From the NCBI RefSeq assembly GCF_001612785.1, contig NZ_BDBC01000078.1:1-33956 (forward strand): a stretch of 33,956 nucleotides of DNA. Direction: 5' to 3'. The translations under genes were made by a program, and so were the position numbers. This DNA comes from Nocardia beijingensis NBRC 16342 (lineage in GTDB: Bacteria > Actinomycetota > Actinomycetes > Mycobacteriales > Mycobacteriaceae). Within the stretch, counting starts at the first letter, position 1. Each line of letters starts with the position of its first letter. Of this stretch, positions 1 through 7,631 are shown one piece after another. The notes beneath the pieces are model-generated. The model saw only the letters and a list, made by a program, of their open reading frames with translations. It had not been told where the DNA came from and searched no databases.

Positions 1-447
1 GGCCGCGATCGCGGCGGGCGCGCCGGCGTCGCCGCGGAACTGGACGGCGTCACCGACGTCTACGAGCCGATCGCGCTGGACGAGGACGAAGACGACGAGG
101 ACGACTTCGACGACGAACCTCGGCCCGTCACCAGGGCCGCCTCGCCGCGCCGGTCCAGGGCGGCCAAGAAGTCGGAGGACGAGGAGAACCGGCGCCAGTG
201 GATGATCCTCGGCGGCCAGAGCACCGGCGCGGCCGTCGCGGGCATGCTGCTGTTCAAGGGCTTCGAGCGGATGTGGGAAATGCTTCCCTGGGTGGCGCTG
301 GCCCTGGCGATGATCGTGATTCTCGGCCTGGTGGCCCTCGTGCGGATTCTGCGCAGGACCGACGACATCCTCAGCACGGTGATCGCCGTCGTCGTCGGCA
401 TCTTCGTCACGCTGGGACCACTGGCCTTTCTTCTCAGTACGAACTGA
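1..447 (+). CDS. Conserved membrane protein, 5'-truncated (Rv0497-like)
   Basis: The reading frame is open from the first base and stops at 445-447, so the N-terminus lies outside the window. The visible part has an acidic stretch rich in Asp and Glu (around 75-125), a basic Arg/Lys patch, then two hydrophobic segments. The first follows the Trp-Glu-Met-Leu-Pro motif and the second is the extreme C-terminus. Charged tail plus two membrane spans, directly before the isomerase, thioesterase and proC genes, matches the M. tuberculosis Rv0497 position. The molecular function of this family is unknown. Family assignment rests on context and recall of the C-terminal sequence. Confidence 0.85.
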   Translation, partial: GRDRGGRAGVAAELDGVTDVYEPIALDEDEDDEDDFDDEPRPVTRAASPRRSRAAKKSEDEENRRQWMILGGQSTGAAVAGMLLFKGFERMWEMLPWVALALAMIVILGLVALVRILRRTDDILSTVIAVVVGIFVTLGPLAFLLSTN

Positions 448-464
448 GCGGGGAGCGACGCGTG

Positions 465-1442
465 GTGAATATCGGGCAGGCGAACGAGACGGGGTCGAGG
501 TCGCACACGGGCGCCGGATCGCAGGGAGACGCCGGGGACGCTTCCCGGCCGAGGCAGATCCGGGTCGGCCTTTCGACCGCCTCGGTGTATCCGCAGAACA
601 CGGAGGCGGCGTTCCGCTATGCCGCCGAACTCGGCTACGACGGCGTCGAGCTGATGGTCTGGGCCGAGCCGGCCAGTCAGAGCATCGCCACCGTGCAGGC
701 CTACTCGCGCCGGTACGGCGTTCCGGTGCTCGCGCTGCACGCGCCGTGCCTGTTGATCTCGCAGCGGGTGTGGGGCTCGGATCCGGTGGCCAAACTCGAG
801 CGCAGTGTGCGCACCGCCGAGGCGCTCGGCGCGAGCACGGTGGTGGTGCACCCCCCGTTCCGCTGGCAGCGCCGTTACGCGGCCGGGTTCGCCGATCAGG
901 TGGCCGAGCTGGAGGAGAACAGCCCGGTGATCGTGGCGGTCGAGAACATGTTCCCGATGCGGGCGGACACGTTGTTCGGCCGTCGCGAAGGCGCGGTGCG
1001 CAGGCTGGAGCGCCGCGGTGGCCCCGGTCCCGCGCTCACCGCTTTCAGCCCCTCGTACGACCCGACCGACACCGGGTTCGGCCACTACACCCTCGACCTG
1101 TCGCATACCGCCACCGCAGGAGCCGACCCATTGGCGCTGGCCGAGCGGATGGGCTCGGGTCTGGCCCATCTGCACCTCGCCGACGGCAGGGGCGCCGCGC
1201 ACGACGAGCATCTCGTCCCCGGCGATGGCACCCAGCCGTGCGTGGAGTTGTGCGCGAGCCTGGTCCGCACCGGTTTCACCGGCCAGGTCGTCGCGGAGAT
1301 CAACACGCAGAACGCGCGCACCACCAAGGACCGGGCCGAGATGCTGCACCGCACGCTGGCCTTCGCCCGCAAGCATCTGACCGAGGCCGCCGCGCCCACT
1401 CCCGCCGGCGCGCGCCACAGCTCCTCCGAGCCGCCGATGTGA
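465..1442 (+). CDS. Sugar phosphate isomerase/epimerase-like TIM-barrel protein (Rv0498-like)
   Basis: This is a 325-aa protein of the xylose isomerase-like TIM-barrel superfamily (AP endonuclease family 2 fold). The metal-site pattern of that fold is visible in order: a Glu in AVENMF, Asp-x-Ser-His in LDLSHT, the His/Asp/His cluster in HLHLADG and DEHLVPGDG, and a late Glu in VAEIN. The GVELMVW strand near the N-terminus is also typical. The substrate cannot be read from sequence. GTG 465 is preferred because GGGGAG lies about nine bases upstream; GTG 462 is the alternative. It begins 17 bases after the membrane-protein stop and is probably cotranscribed with it. Confidence 0.9.
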   Translation: MNIGQANETGSRSHTGAGSQGDAGDASRPRQIRVGLSTASVYPQNTEAAFRYAAELGYDGVELMVWAEPASQSIATVQAYSRRYGVPVLALHAPCLLISQRVWGSDPVAKLERSVRTAEALGASTVVVHPPFRWQRRYAAGFADQVAELEENSPVIVAVENMFPMRADTLFGRREGAVRRLERRGGPGPALTAFSPSYDPTDTGFGHYTLDLSHTATAGADPLALAERMGSGLAHLHLADGRGAAHDEHLVPGDGTQPCVELCASLVRTGFTGQVVAEINTQNARTTKDRAEMLHRTLAFARKHLTEAAAPTPAGARHSSSEPPM

Positions 1443-1572
1443 CGCTCGTCGCTCCTCCGGTATGCGGCCATGGGGTCGCTCGCCAGGTGCGTTGTACGTT
1501 GTACGAACCCGGTGTGGCCGCGCGGCCGCGCAGTGCCTCATCGGGTGAGGTCGACGCAGGACAGGAGTGAGG

Positions 1573-2460
1573 ATGACGACGGAGCTGACGGCCGACTTCG
1601 GCGCGGCGGCCACGACCGACGCACCGTTCAGCCAGGTGTGCGCGCTGGAACCGGCGCCGCCGACGGCCGCGGACACCGGCCGCTACCTGGGTTTCATCGA
1701 CGACATCTGGACCATCGGCCCGAAGGTGCACGGCGGAACCATGGTCGCAGGTAGCGCGGCCGCGGCGACGAATTGGCTGCGCGCGACCGATCCGGCTCTG
1801 GTCGGGATGGCGCCGGTCGCCGCGAGTTCCGATTTCCTCGGCGCGCCGAACCCGGGCGAGGTCGAATACGAGGTGCGCGTCCGGAAGATCGGCAGGCAGA
1901 TCTGCCTGGCCGACACCGATCTCGTCCAGGACGGCCGCGTCCTGGTGCGCACGGCGCTGACGTTCAGCCGCCTCGACGACGCGAACCCGATCTACGCGCC
2001 GGAACACTCCGATATGCCCACGGAGCCGCCCGCCGATGCCATCGGCTACGAGCCCGGCTCGCAGATGGGCGACATCGTGCACGTCGGCCGGGGCGCCGAC
2101 ATCCATCTCGACCGCGAGTGGGCCCGCTTCCTGGCGGGCGCGAAAGGCGAACCGCGTTTGCGGATGTGGATACGCCCGCGGCCGGGCGACGAGCAGGACC
2201 CCGACGTCGCGATGTACTTCGCCATGATGAGCGCCGACATGAGCCCGCCGGTGCCGATGAACCTCGGCCACTTCGGCTGGGCGCCCACCGTACAGATGAC
2301 CACCTACCTGCGCCGCAGGCCCGCGCCGGGCTGGCTGCGGATCATCGCCACCACGCACGAGGTGGGCGAGCGGATGTTCGACGAGGATCAGCTGGTGCTC
2401 GACTCGACCGGCGCGGTCGTCGCGCAGAGTCGTCAGCTGGCGCTCGTTCCCCAGCGCTGA
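1573..2460 (+). CDS. Thioesterase family protein (TesB-type hotdog, Rv0499-like)
   Basis: This is a 295-aa protein. The segment KVHGGTMVA (His-Gly-Gly at residues 53-55) resembles the first hotdog domain of TesB-type acyl-CoA thioesterases. The length fits a double-hotdog layout, with the second half starting around residue 150. It may hydrolyse an acyl thioester, but the substrate is unknown. ATG 1573 is preferred because AGGAG lies five bases upstream; an in-frame GTG at 1567 overlaps that Shine-Dalgarno sequence. The same position before proC is held by Rv0499 in M. tuberculosis. Confidence 0.82.
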   Translation: MTTELTADFGAAATTDAPFSQVCALEPAPPTAADTGRYLGFIDDIWTIGPKVHGGTMVAGSAAAATNWLRATDPALVGMAPVAASSDFLGAPNPGEVEYEVRVRKIGRQICLADTDLVQDGRVLVRTALTFSRLDDANPIYAPEHSDMPTEPPADAIGYEPGSQMGDIVHVGRGADIHLDREWARFLAGAKGEPRLRMWIRPRPGDEQDPDVAMYFAMMSADMSPPVPMNLGHFGWAPTVQMTTYLRRRPAPGWLRIIATTHEVGERMFDEDQLVLDSTGAVVAQSRQLALVPQR

Positions 2461-2492
2461 GCCCGGGCGCGCGCCGTCTAGCCTTGAGGCCC

Positions 2493-3311
2493 ATGACGAG
2501 AATTGCGGTGATCGGTGGCGGGCGCATCGGGGAGGCGTTGGTCGCCGGGTTGCTGGAGTCCGGGCGGCTGACCAAGGACTTGGTCGTCGTGGAGACCCAT
2601 CGGGAACGGGCCCATCAGCTCGCCGAACGCTTCGGCATCCGGGTTACCGACGACCTCACCGATGCCGCCGTCGGCGCGGATCTGCTGGTGATCGCCGTGA
2701 AACCGGGCGACGTCGACGCCGTGCTCGCGCCGCTGGGCAAGGCGGAGATCGGCAGCGACCGCGATCAGGTGCTGGTGTCGCTGGCGGCCGGGGTGCCGAC
2801 GGCGCGGCTGGAGGGCAAGATGCCCGCCGGGTTCCCCGTGGTGCGGGTGATGCCGAATACGCCGATGCTGGTCGGGCAGGGGATGAGCGTCATCGCGCCG
2901 GGGCGCTACGCGCGCGAGCAGCATCTGGAACTGGTGACCGAGGTGCTCGGCGCGGTGGGCAAGGTGGTCACCGTGGCGGAGACCCAGATGGACGCCGTCA
3001 CCGCGGTGTCCGGATCGGGGCCCGCCTACTTCTTCCTGGTCGTCGAGGCCATGGTGGACGCGGGCGTCGGGCTCGGGCTCACCAGGGATGTGGCGACCCA
3101 GCTGGTCGTGCAGACCATGGTCGGCTCGGCCGCCCTGCTGGACAGTTCGACCCAGACCGCCGCCGAATTGCGCGCCGCGGTGACCTCCCCCGCGGGCACC
3201 ACCGCGGCCGCGATCCGCGAACTGGAGCGCGGAGGACTACGCTCGGCGTTCTGGGAGGCTCTCTTCGCATCGAGGGAAAGATCGGCCGAACAGGGCGCGT
3301 CAGCGGAGTGA
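2493..3311 (+). CDS. proC: Pyrroline-5-carboxylate reductase
   Basis: This enzyme catalyses the last step of proline synthesis, NAD(P)H-dependent reduction of 1-pyrroline-5-carboxylate in the cytoplasm. The 272-aa product has the Rossmann motif GGGRIG at residues 8-13, the family motif VRVMPNTPMLVGQGM, and the C-terminal signature VSGSGPAYFFLVVEAM followed by the all-helical dimerisation domain. Length is normal for the family. ATG 2493 has GAGG four bases upstream. A TANNNT-type -10 hexamer (TAGCCT, 2479-2484) sits so close that transcription could begin almost at the start codon; this is tentative. Confidence 0.97.
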   Translation: MTRIAVIGGGRIGEALVAGLLESGRLTKDLVVVETHRERAHQLAERFGIRVTDDLTDAAVGADLLVIAVKPGDVDAVLAPLGKAEIGSDRDQVLVSLAAGVPTARLEGKMPAGFPVVRVMPNTPMLVGQGMSVIAPGRYAREQHLELVTEVLGAVGKVVTVAETQMDAVTAVSGSGPAYFFLVVEAMVDAGVGLGLTRDVATQLVVQTMVGSAALLDSSTQTAAELRAAVTSPAGTTAAAIRELERGGLRSAFWEALFASRERSAEQGASAE

Positions 3312-3322
3312 CCGTTCGGTTC

Positions 3323-3343
3323 GAAATCGGAAAACCCGATTTC
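3323..3343 (+). terminator. Hairpin downstream of proC
   Basis: A perfect 8-bp stem (GAAATCGG 3323-3330 with CCGATTTC 3336-3343) and a five-base loop begin 12 bases after the proC stop. There is no T-run after the stem, so it may be a weak or Rho-assisted terminator or an RNA-stabilising hairpin. Confidence 0.45.
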
Positions 3344-3457
3344 TCACTCCCGTCGCAGTAACACCACTGGTCCCGCTAAGCTCTCAAGTAGCACGTGCGT
3401 GTCTGTTCCGCCGGTGGGGAAGCCGGCGGCGCGGACGTGCCGGAGGTCAATGGTGCA

Positions 3458-3760
3458 ATGATGTCTGCGAACAAGATGTCTGCGAATTCCGGAGCGTCCG
3501 GCGGCTCCGGTCCAGCGGGCGGTCGGGGGAATTCCCGCACACAGCGTGAGGCCGCGACACAGGGGCAATCCGTGCTCGGCGGCGGCACCCAGTTTCTCAC
3601 CGTCGCCGAGGTGGCGAGTCTGATGCGGGTGTCCAAGATGACGGTCTACCGGCTGGTGCACTCGGGCGAGTTGCCCGCCGTGCGTGTCGGGCGATCGTTC
3701 CGGGTGCACGCCAAGGCGGTGCACGACTATCTGGAAACGTCTTACTTCGACGCCGGATGA
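3458..3760 (+). CDS. Small MerR/excisionase-type helix-turn-helix DNA-binding protein (Rv0500A-like)
   Basis: This is a 101-aa protein. The first 45 residues are Gly/Ser/Ala-rich and low in complexity. The rest is a winged helix of the Helix_17/excisionase type: FLTVAEVASLMRVSKMTVYR gives the helix-turn-helix and the following VGRSFRVHAKAVHDYL gives the wing. Such proteins bind DNA. In actinobacteria a gene of this type commonly precedes the bS22 ribosomal protein gene, as here. ATG 3458 is chosen (GGAGG 3442-3446); ATG 3461 and ATG 3476 are in-frame alternatives. The targets are unknown; an actual excisionase role is unlikely because no integrase is adjacent. Confidence 0.88.
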   Translation: MMSANKMSANSGASGGSGPAGGRGNSRTQREAATQGQSVLGGGTQFLTVAEVASLMRVSKMTVYRLVHSGELPAVRVGRSFRVHAKAVHDYLETSYFDAG

Positions 3761-3766
3761 GGCGGT

Positions 3767-3796
3767 TTCGAGACCGCTGGGGCGTGACGGTACGAT
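3767..3796 (+). promoter_or_regulatory. Possible promoter for the bS22 gene
   Basis: The hexamer TACGAT (3791-3796) fits the actinobacterial TANNNT -10 element, with TTCGAG (3767-3772) 18 bases upstream as a weak -35. Transcription from here would give a 5' leader of roughly 190 bases before the bS22 start codon. Read by eye only. Confidence 0.35.
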
Positions 3797-3808
3797 AGCT
3801 CCTCGGTT

Positions 3809-3913
3809 CGTGTTCGCCCGCCGGTGGCATCGCTGTTCGTTGCCCCGTGGTATCCGGCGGCGCGAACACGGGGCGTGAGGCTTGCCAGCGTGACCCCGGC
3901 CCGTCGGCCGGGG
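3809..3913 (+). promoter_or_regulatory. Structured 5' leader of the bS22 gene
   Basis: Two strong RNA stems can be drawn. Arm 3809-3824 pairs with arm 3854-3870 over 16 bases with one bulge (CGTGTTCGC and GCCGG blocks), enclosing 29 bases that hold a small GGCA/TGCC stem. Next, CCCCGGCC (3894-3901) pairs perfectly with GGCCGGGG (3906-3913) around a four-base loop. The leader lies between a candidate promoter and a ribosomal protein gene, so autogenous control of translation or transcript stability is plausible. That role is inference. Confidence 0.5.
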
Positions 3914-3988
3914 CCGGGGCAGACGGGCGTCCGGCAATCGCGCACGGGCAGCGTGCGCGCCGAGTAGAGAGAACGCGAGGACAACCCT

Positions 3989-4090
3989 ATGGGTTCTGTG
4001 ATCAAGAAGCGCCGCAAGCGCATGTCGAAGAAGAAGCACCGCAAGCTGCTTCGCCGCACGCGTGTTCAGCGGCGCAAACTCGGCAAGTGA
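3989..4090 (+). CDS. Small ribosomal protein bS22 (AURKAIP1/COX24 domain, Rv0500B-like)
   Basis: This is a 33-aa, extremely basic protein starting [19 protein letters not shown] and ending RRKLGK. It matches the AURKAIP1/COX24 C-terminal domain peptide found in mycobacterial 30S subunits as bS22. It is expected to be incorporated into the small ribosomal subunit near the decoding region. ATG 3989 is fixed by this conserved N-terminus; upstream purines (GCGAGGACAACCCT) provide a modest ribosome-binding site. The gene stands alone between a folded leader and an intrinsic terminator, so it is probably monocistronic and highly transcribed. Confidence 0.93.
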
Positions 4091-4113
4091 GCTTCGCTGC
4101 GTGGTAGCCGCGC

Positions 4114-4145
4114 GAGCCCGTCACCAATAGGTGACGGGCTCTTTT
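4114..4145 (+). terminator. Intrinsic terminator of the bS22 gene
   Basis: A perfect 11-bp stem (4114-4124 with 4131-4141, GAGCCCGTCAC and its complement), extendable by one C-G pair to leave a four-base loop, is followed directly by TTTT (4142-4145). It starts 24 bases after the bS22 stop. It is the clearest Rho-independent terminator in the window. Confidence 0.92.
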
Positions 4146-4185
4146 ATTTGAAACTTGAAATTTTGAAATCGCCATTTGTATCACG

Positions 4186-4250
4186 TGACTGAAGTCATCG
4201 TTAGATCCTGGTTAATACTCTCGGCGGAAGGGTAGCTACCCGCTACCCTT
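4186..4250 (+). promoter_or_regulatory. Upstream region of the epimerase gene with palindromes
   Basis: This region lies after a locally AT-rich stretch (4142-4180). It contains TGACT-GA-AGTCA (4186-4197), a TANNNT hexamer TACTCT (4216-4221), and a nested element at 4228-4250. In the element AAGGGTAG pairs with CTACCCTT, the first 12 bases of GGGTAGCTACCC are a perfect palindrome, and CTACCC occurs twice in direct orientation. These look like promoter and operator parts for the epimerase gene. No binding protein can be named. Confidence 0.4.
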
Positions 4251-4293
4251 GGCACTGGGAATAATCACAAAGGCGGCTGGCAAGGGAAAGCGG

Positions 4294-5373
4294 GTGCCGG
4301 TGAGTTCTGAGGGTCGGGAAGCGCACGCGCCGAAGGTCGTGCTGGTCACCGGGGCCAGCCGCTTCTTCGGCGGCACGGTCGTCGCCCGCCTCGCCCAGCA
4401 ACCCGGGATCGAGCGGATTCTCGCCGTCGACACGATGACGCCGAGCCGGGAGTTGCAGCGGCGCATGGGCCGCGCCGAATTCGTGCGCGCTGACATTCGA
4501 AACCCGTTGATCCGTAAGGTGATCGATGGTCACGAGGTGGACACCGTGGTGCACACCGCGCTGCTGACGCGCCCGCCGGCGGGGGGCGGCCGCGCGGTGA
4601 TGAAGGATCACAACGTCCTCGGCGCGATGCAGCTGTTCGCGGTCTGTCAGAAGGTGGCGTCGGTGCGCCGGGTCGTGCTGCGGTCGTCCTCGGCGGTCTA
4701 CGGGTGCAGCGCCAAGGATCCCGCGAAATTCACCGAGGAAATGAGCGCGCGCACACCTCCGCGCGGTGGGTTCGCGCGCGACATGATCGATATAGAGAGT
4801 TATGTTCGCGGGCTGGCCCGGCGACGTCCCGATATCGCCACCTCGATATTGCGCTTCGCCCCCATCGTCGGCCCCCGGCTGGCCGCTCGCGGCGTGCAAT
4901 ATCTGCGTTCGCCGGTGACCCCGACCGTATTCGGCCGGGACGCCAGAATGCAGCTGCTGCACGAGGAGGACGCGGTAGCCGCCTTGACGCACGCGTCGCG
5001 CGGCGCTGCGGCGGGCACCTACAACATCGCCGGCGACGGCGCGCTGTCGTTGTCGCAGGCGGTCCGGCGGGCGGGCCGGATCGAGGTGCCCGTTCCCTTC
5101 ACGGTGTTCCGCACCGCCGGGCGCCTGCTCATGGGCCCGGTGATGCGGGAGTTCTCCGCCGAACAGCTCGACTATTTCCACTTCGGTTGTGGCCTGGACA
5201 CCACGCGTATGCGCAGCGAATTCGGTTTCGTGCCACGCTGGACGACGGTGCAGGCGTTCGACGACTTCATCGGGGGCGCAGCGTTGCGGCCCGTGGTCGA
5301 TCCAGCGTGGATCGACGCCGCAGAACACAAACTGCTCGGCCTGCTCGGGGCCGGTACGGGAGCACACCAATGA
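4294..5373 (+). CDS. NAD-dependent epimerase/dehydratase-like protein (Rv0501/GalE2-like)
   Basis: This is a 359-aa extended SDR-fold protein. The nucleotide-binding turn TGASRFFGG is at residues 19-27, ADIRN (adenine-side Asp) follows, and the active-site Ser/Thr region is LRSSSAVYG. The YxxxK pair of classical epimerases is not evident: the Tyr in IESYVRGLARRR is followed four residues later by Leu, as I recall for Rv0501, so catalysis may be altered. GTG 4294 has AAGGGA six bases upstream; GTG 4300 is the alternative. It overlaps the acyltransferase start by ATGA (5370-5373), so the two products are probably made together and may act on the same envelope lipid or sugar precursor. Confidence 0.85.
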   Translation: MPVSSEGREAHAPKVVLVTGASRFFGGTVVARLAQQPGIERILAVDTMTPSRELQRRMGRAEFVRADIRNPLIRKVIDGHEVDTVVHTALLTRPPAGGGRAVMKDHNVLGAMQLFAVCQKVASVRRVVLRSSSAVYGCSAKDPAKFTEEMSARTPPRGGFARDMIDIESYVRGLARRRPDIATSILRFAPIVGPRLAARGVQYLRSPVTPTVFGRDARMQLLHEEDAVAALTHASRGAAAGTYNIAGDGALSLSQAVRRAGRIEVPVPFTVFRTAGRLLMGPVMREFSAEQLDYFHFGCGLDTTRMRSEFGFVPRWTTVQAFDDFIGGAALRPVVDPAWIDAAEHKLLGLLGAGTGAHQ

Positions 5374-6377
5374 ACGACGTAGCGAAGGTCATCCAACTCC
5401 ACGATCTCCAGATCGAGGCGCGCCAGCGGCCCGCGCCACGGCGGCAGGCCGCTCCGAGTCCGGTGACGTCGCTGGCGGAGCGGCGCGCGGCGGTCACGCC
5501 CGCCGCGCCGCAGTCGCTGTCGGGCGCGCTGCGCGGCGCGCTCGGCAAGCAGATCGCCAAGACGGCCGACTTCGCGCGCCGCAGGCTCACCGGCGATTAC
5601 CAGATCGACGAGTTCGGTTTCGACGAGCACCTGCTCGAGTCGGTCATCCTGCCCGCCCTTCGCCCGCTGTCGGACCTGTGGTTCCGGGTCGAGGTCAGCG
5701 GGATGGACAACCTCCCGGAAGCGGGCGGCGCGCTGATCGTTGCCAACCACGCGGGCACCGTGCCCCTCGACGGCCTGATGTTGCAGTTGGCCGTGCACGA
5801 TCGGCACCCCAAGCAGCGCGCGCTGCGGTTGCTCGCGGCCGATCTGATCTTCGAGACGCCCGTGCTCGGCGTGCTCGCTCGCCGGGCGGGCCACACGCTG
5901 GCCTGCCGGGAGGACGCCGAACGACTGCTGCGCGCGGGCGAGCTGACCGGTGTGTTCCCCGAAGGGTTCAAGGGCGTCGGCAAGCAGTACACCGATCGCT
6001 ACAAGTTGCAGCGCTTCGGCCGTGGCGGCTTCGTCGCCGCGGCGGTGCGCACCGGCGTGCCGATCATCCCGTGCTCCATCGTCGGCTCCGAGGAGATCTA
6101 TCCGAAGCTGGCCGACATCAAGCCGCTGGCCCGGCTGCTCGGCCTCCCGTACTTCCCGGTGACGCCGCTGTTCCCGCACCTGGGCCCGCTCGGCGCGGTG
6201 CCGCTGCCGTCGAAGTGGTACATCGAATTCGGCGCCCCCGTCTCGACCGCGCCGTACGAGCCGGAAGCCGCCGACGATCCGATGACCATGTTCGAGGTCA
6301 CCGACCAGGTGCGCGAGACCATCCAGCAGACGCTCTACAAGCTGCTCACCAAGCGCCGCAACGTCTTCACTGGTTAG
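5370..6377 (+). CDS. Lysophospholipid acyltransferase family protein (Rv0502-like)
   Basis: This is a 335-aa protein with a PlsC-like acyltransferase core. The catalytic His is in ANHAGTVPLDG (His127) and the acyl-acceptor motif FPEG is at 196-199. The His-to-Asp spacing here is H-x6-D rather than the textbook H-x4-D; this variant fits the MGAT-like branch. The first 80 residues are a variable Ala/Arg/Pro-rich extension. It probably transfers an acyl chain to a glycerol-type acceptor at the inner membrane face. The start at ATG 5370 is set by a 4-base overlap with the preceding epimerase stop. Confidence 0.87.
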   Translation: MNDVAKVIQLHDLQIEARQRPAPRRQAAPSPVTSLAERRAAVTPAAPQSLSGALRGALGKQIAKTADFARRRLTGDYQIDEFGFDEHLLESVILPALRPLSDLWFRVEVSGMDNLPEAGGALIVANHAGTVPLDGLMLQLAVHDRHPKQRALRLLAADLIFETPVLGVLARRAGHTLACREDAERLLRAGELTGVFPEGFKGVGKQYTDRYKLQRFGRGGFVAAAVRTGVPIIPCSIVGSEEIYPKLADIKPLARLLGLPYFPVTPLFPHLGPLGAVPLPSKWYIEFGAPVSTAPYEPEAADDPMTMFEVTDQVRETIQQTLYKLLTKRRNVFTG

Positions 6378-6392
6378 ATCTGCCGCGCCGCC

Positions 6393-6426
6393 GCGAACGG
6401 CGCATGCTCGGTCTCGCTTCGCTCGA
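6393..6426 (+). repeat. Isolated copy of the dispersed repeat head
   Basis: These 34 bases, between two convergent genes, match the head of each unit in the array at 13136-13815 at nearly every position (the copy at 13136-13169 differs at two). The core is the mirror-symmetric run GCTCGCTTCGCTCG-like block CTCGCTTCGCTCGA. A 6-bp stem GCGCCG/CGGCGC (6385-6390, 6398-6403) overlaps its start and could act as a weak terminator. Confidence 0.7.
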
Positions 6427-6461
6427 CAGACGTGGCTGAGGTGAGGTGAGCGCGTCGCCTT

Positions 6462-7409
6462 TCAGTGATCGTTGTGGCGGCGAGTTACCGCCGCCGCGAC
6501 GGCACCGCCCGCCGCGCCCAAAGCCAGTGCGGTGGGCACGCCGATTTTGGCCGCCTTGCGCCCGGTGCGGAAGTCGCGGATCTCCCAGCCCCGGTTCTTC
6601 GCGACTTCGCGTAGATCCGAGTCCGGGTTGATCGCGACGGCGGTGCCGACCAGCGAGAGCATCGGCACGTCGTTGTGGCTGTCGGAGTACGCGGTGCAGC
6701 GCTTGAGGTTCAGGCCCTCCCGGATCGCCAGGGTGCGCACCGCGTGCGCTTTGCCGAGCCCGTGCAGGATGTCGCCGACCAGCCGCCCGGTGAACTTCCC
6801 GTCCACGCTCTCGGCCACGGTGCCGAGCGCTCCGGTGAGCCCGAGCCGCTTCGCGATCACCTGCGCCAGCTCCACCGGGGTGGCGGTCACCAGCCACACC
6901 TGCTGGCCCGCGTCCAAGTGCATCTGCGCGAGCGCGCGGGTGCCCGGCCAGATCTTGTCGGCGATGATCTCGTCGTAGATCTCCTCGCCCAGCGCGGCCA
7001 GTTCGGCGGTGGAGCGCCCGGCGATGAACGCGAGGGCCTTCTCCTTGCCGCTGGCCATGTCGGTGCTGCTCTCCTTGCCGGTGACCCGGAATTTCACCTG
7101 CTTCCAGGCGACGTCCACCAGATCGGAGGTCTTGAAGTACTTGCGCGCCGCGAGACCGCGGGCGAAATGCACGATCGAAGCACCCTGCACCATGGTGTTG
7201 TCGACGTCGAAGAACGCCGCCGCGGTGAGATCGCGCGGCGCCTCCGGGCCCGCGGCCTCCGCCTCGCCCGCGGCCAGTTCGGCGTCGTGCAGGGTCAGCG
7301 CCGCGTCGGCGCTCGCTTCACCGGCCAGATTGGCCCGCAATTCCTCTTCGGTAGGGCCGAATGGGCTGCGCGAGATGCGGGCGAGCTGGTCCTGCAGCCC
7401 CTGGCCCAT
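6462..7409 (-). CDS. HAD-IB family phosphatase (SerB-like, Rv0505c-like)
   Basis: This is a 315-aa haloacid dehalogenase hydrolase of subfamily IB. Motif I is FFDVDNT (Asp68, Asp70, Thr72), motif II is LVTATP (Thr175) and motif III is YSDSHNDVPML (Asp243, Asp247). About 60 variable residues precede motif I, and the C-terminus has an Ala/Gly/Val-rich segment that could sit in a membrane. The family includes phosphoserine phosphatases and lipid-phosphate phosphatases, so the substrate is uncertain. Start ATG 7409 is a best guess without a strong Shine-Dalgarno sequence; in-frame GTG codons up to about 90 bases upstream are possible. The 222 bases before it are shared with the divergent glutaredoxin gene. 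Confidence 0.85.
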   Translation of the reverse strand: MGQGLQDQLARISRSPFGPTEEELRANLAGEASADAALTLHDAELAAGEAEAAGPEAPRDLTAAAFFDVDNTMVQGASIVHFARGLAARKYFKTSDLVDVAWKQVKFRVTGKESSTDMASGKEKALAFIAGRSTAELAALGEEIYDEIIADKIWPGTRALAQMHLDAGQQVWLVTATPVELAQVIAKRLGLTGALGTVAESVDGKFTGRLVGDILHGLGKAHAVRTLAIREGLNLKRCTAYSDSHNDVPMLSLVGTAVAINPDSDLREVAKNRGWEIRDFRTGRKAAKIGVPTALALGAAGGAVAAAVTRRHNDH

Positions 7410-7619
7410 CTGGCTCAGATTCCATCGCGCCGGAAACTCACCGAATCGTCCCGCGATGAATCCGGCCCTCGCCACCCTCGATCGTTCCGGCACCAGTACC
7501 TCCGCCCGTCGCGCGAACCATGTCAACAGTAGCCGGATCGGCCGACAGTCACGGCGGAAGGCGGCGCGCGACACATTCGCGTGGCGCGCACCGAGCCTTC
7601 GCGGCGTTCGGCGGCGGAT

Positions 7620-7625
7620 TAAATT
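7620..7625 (+). promoter_or_regulatory. Candidate -10 element for leaderless glutaredoxin transcript
   Basis: TAAATT fits TANNNT and ends seven bases before ATG 7632. The start codon has no Shine-Dalgarno sequence, so the transcript may begin at the A of the ATG. No convincing -35 hexamer is visible. Confidence 0.4.
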
Positions 7626-7631
7626 CCGGTC

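Noticed and set aside
60..1676. Long minus-strand reading frame opposite the isomerase and thioesterase genes
   Set aside because: Its Arg/Gly/His-rich translation is typical of antisense frames in high-GC DNA, and the plus strand carries recognisable proteins throughout.
3458..3760. Excisionase of a mobile element
   Set aside because: The fold is excisionase-like, but the gene lies in a conserved core position before bS22 and no integrase or attachment repeat is nearby.
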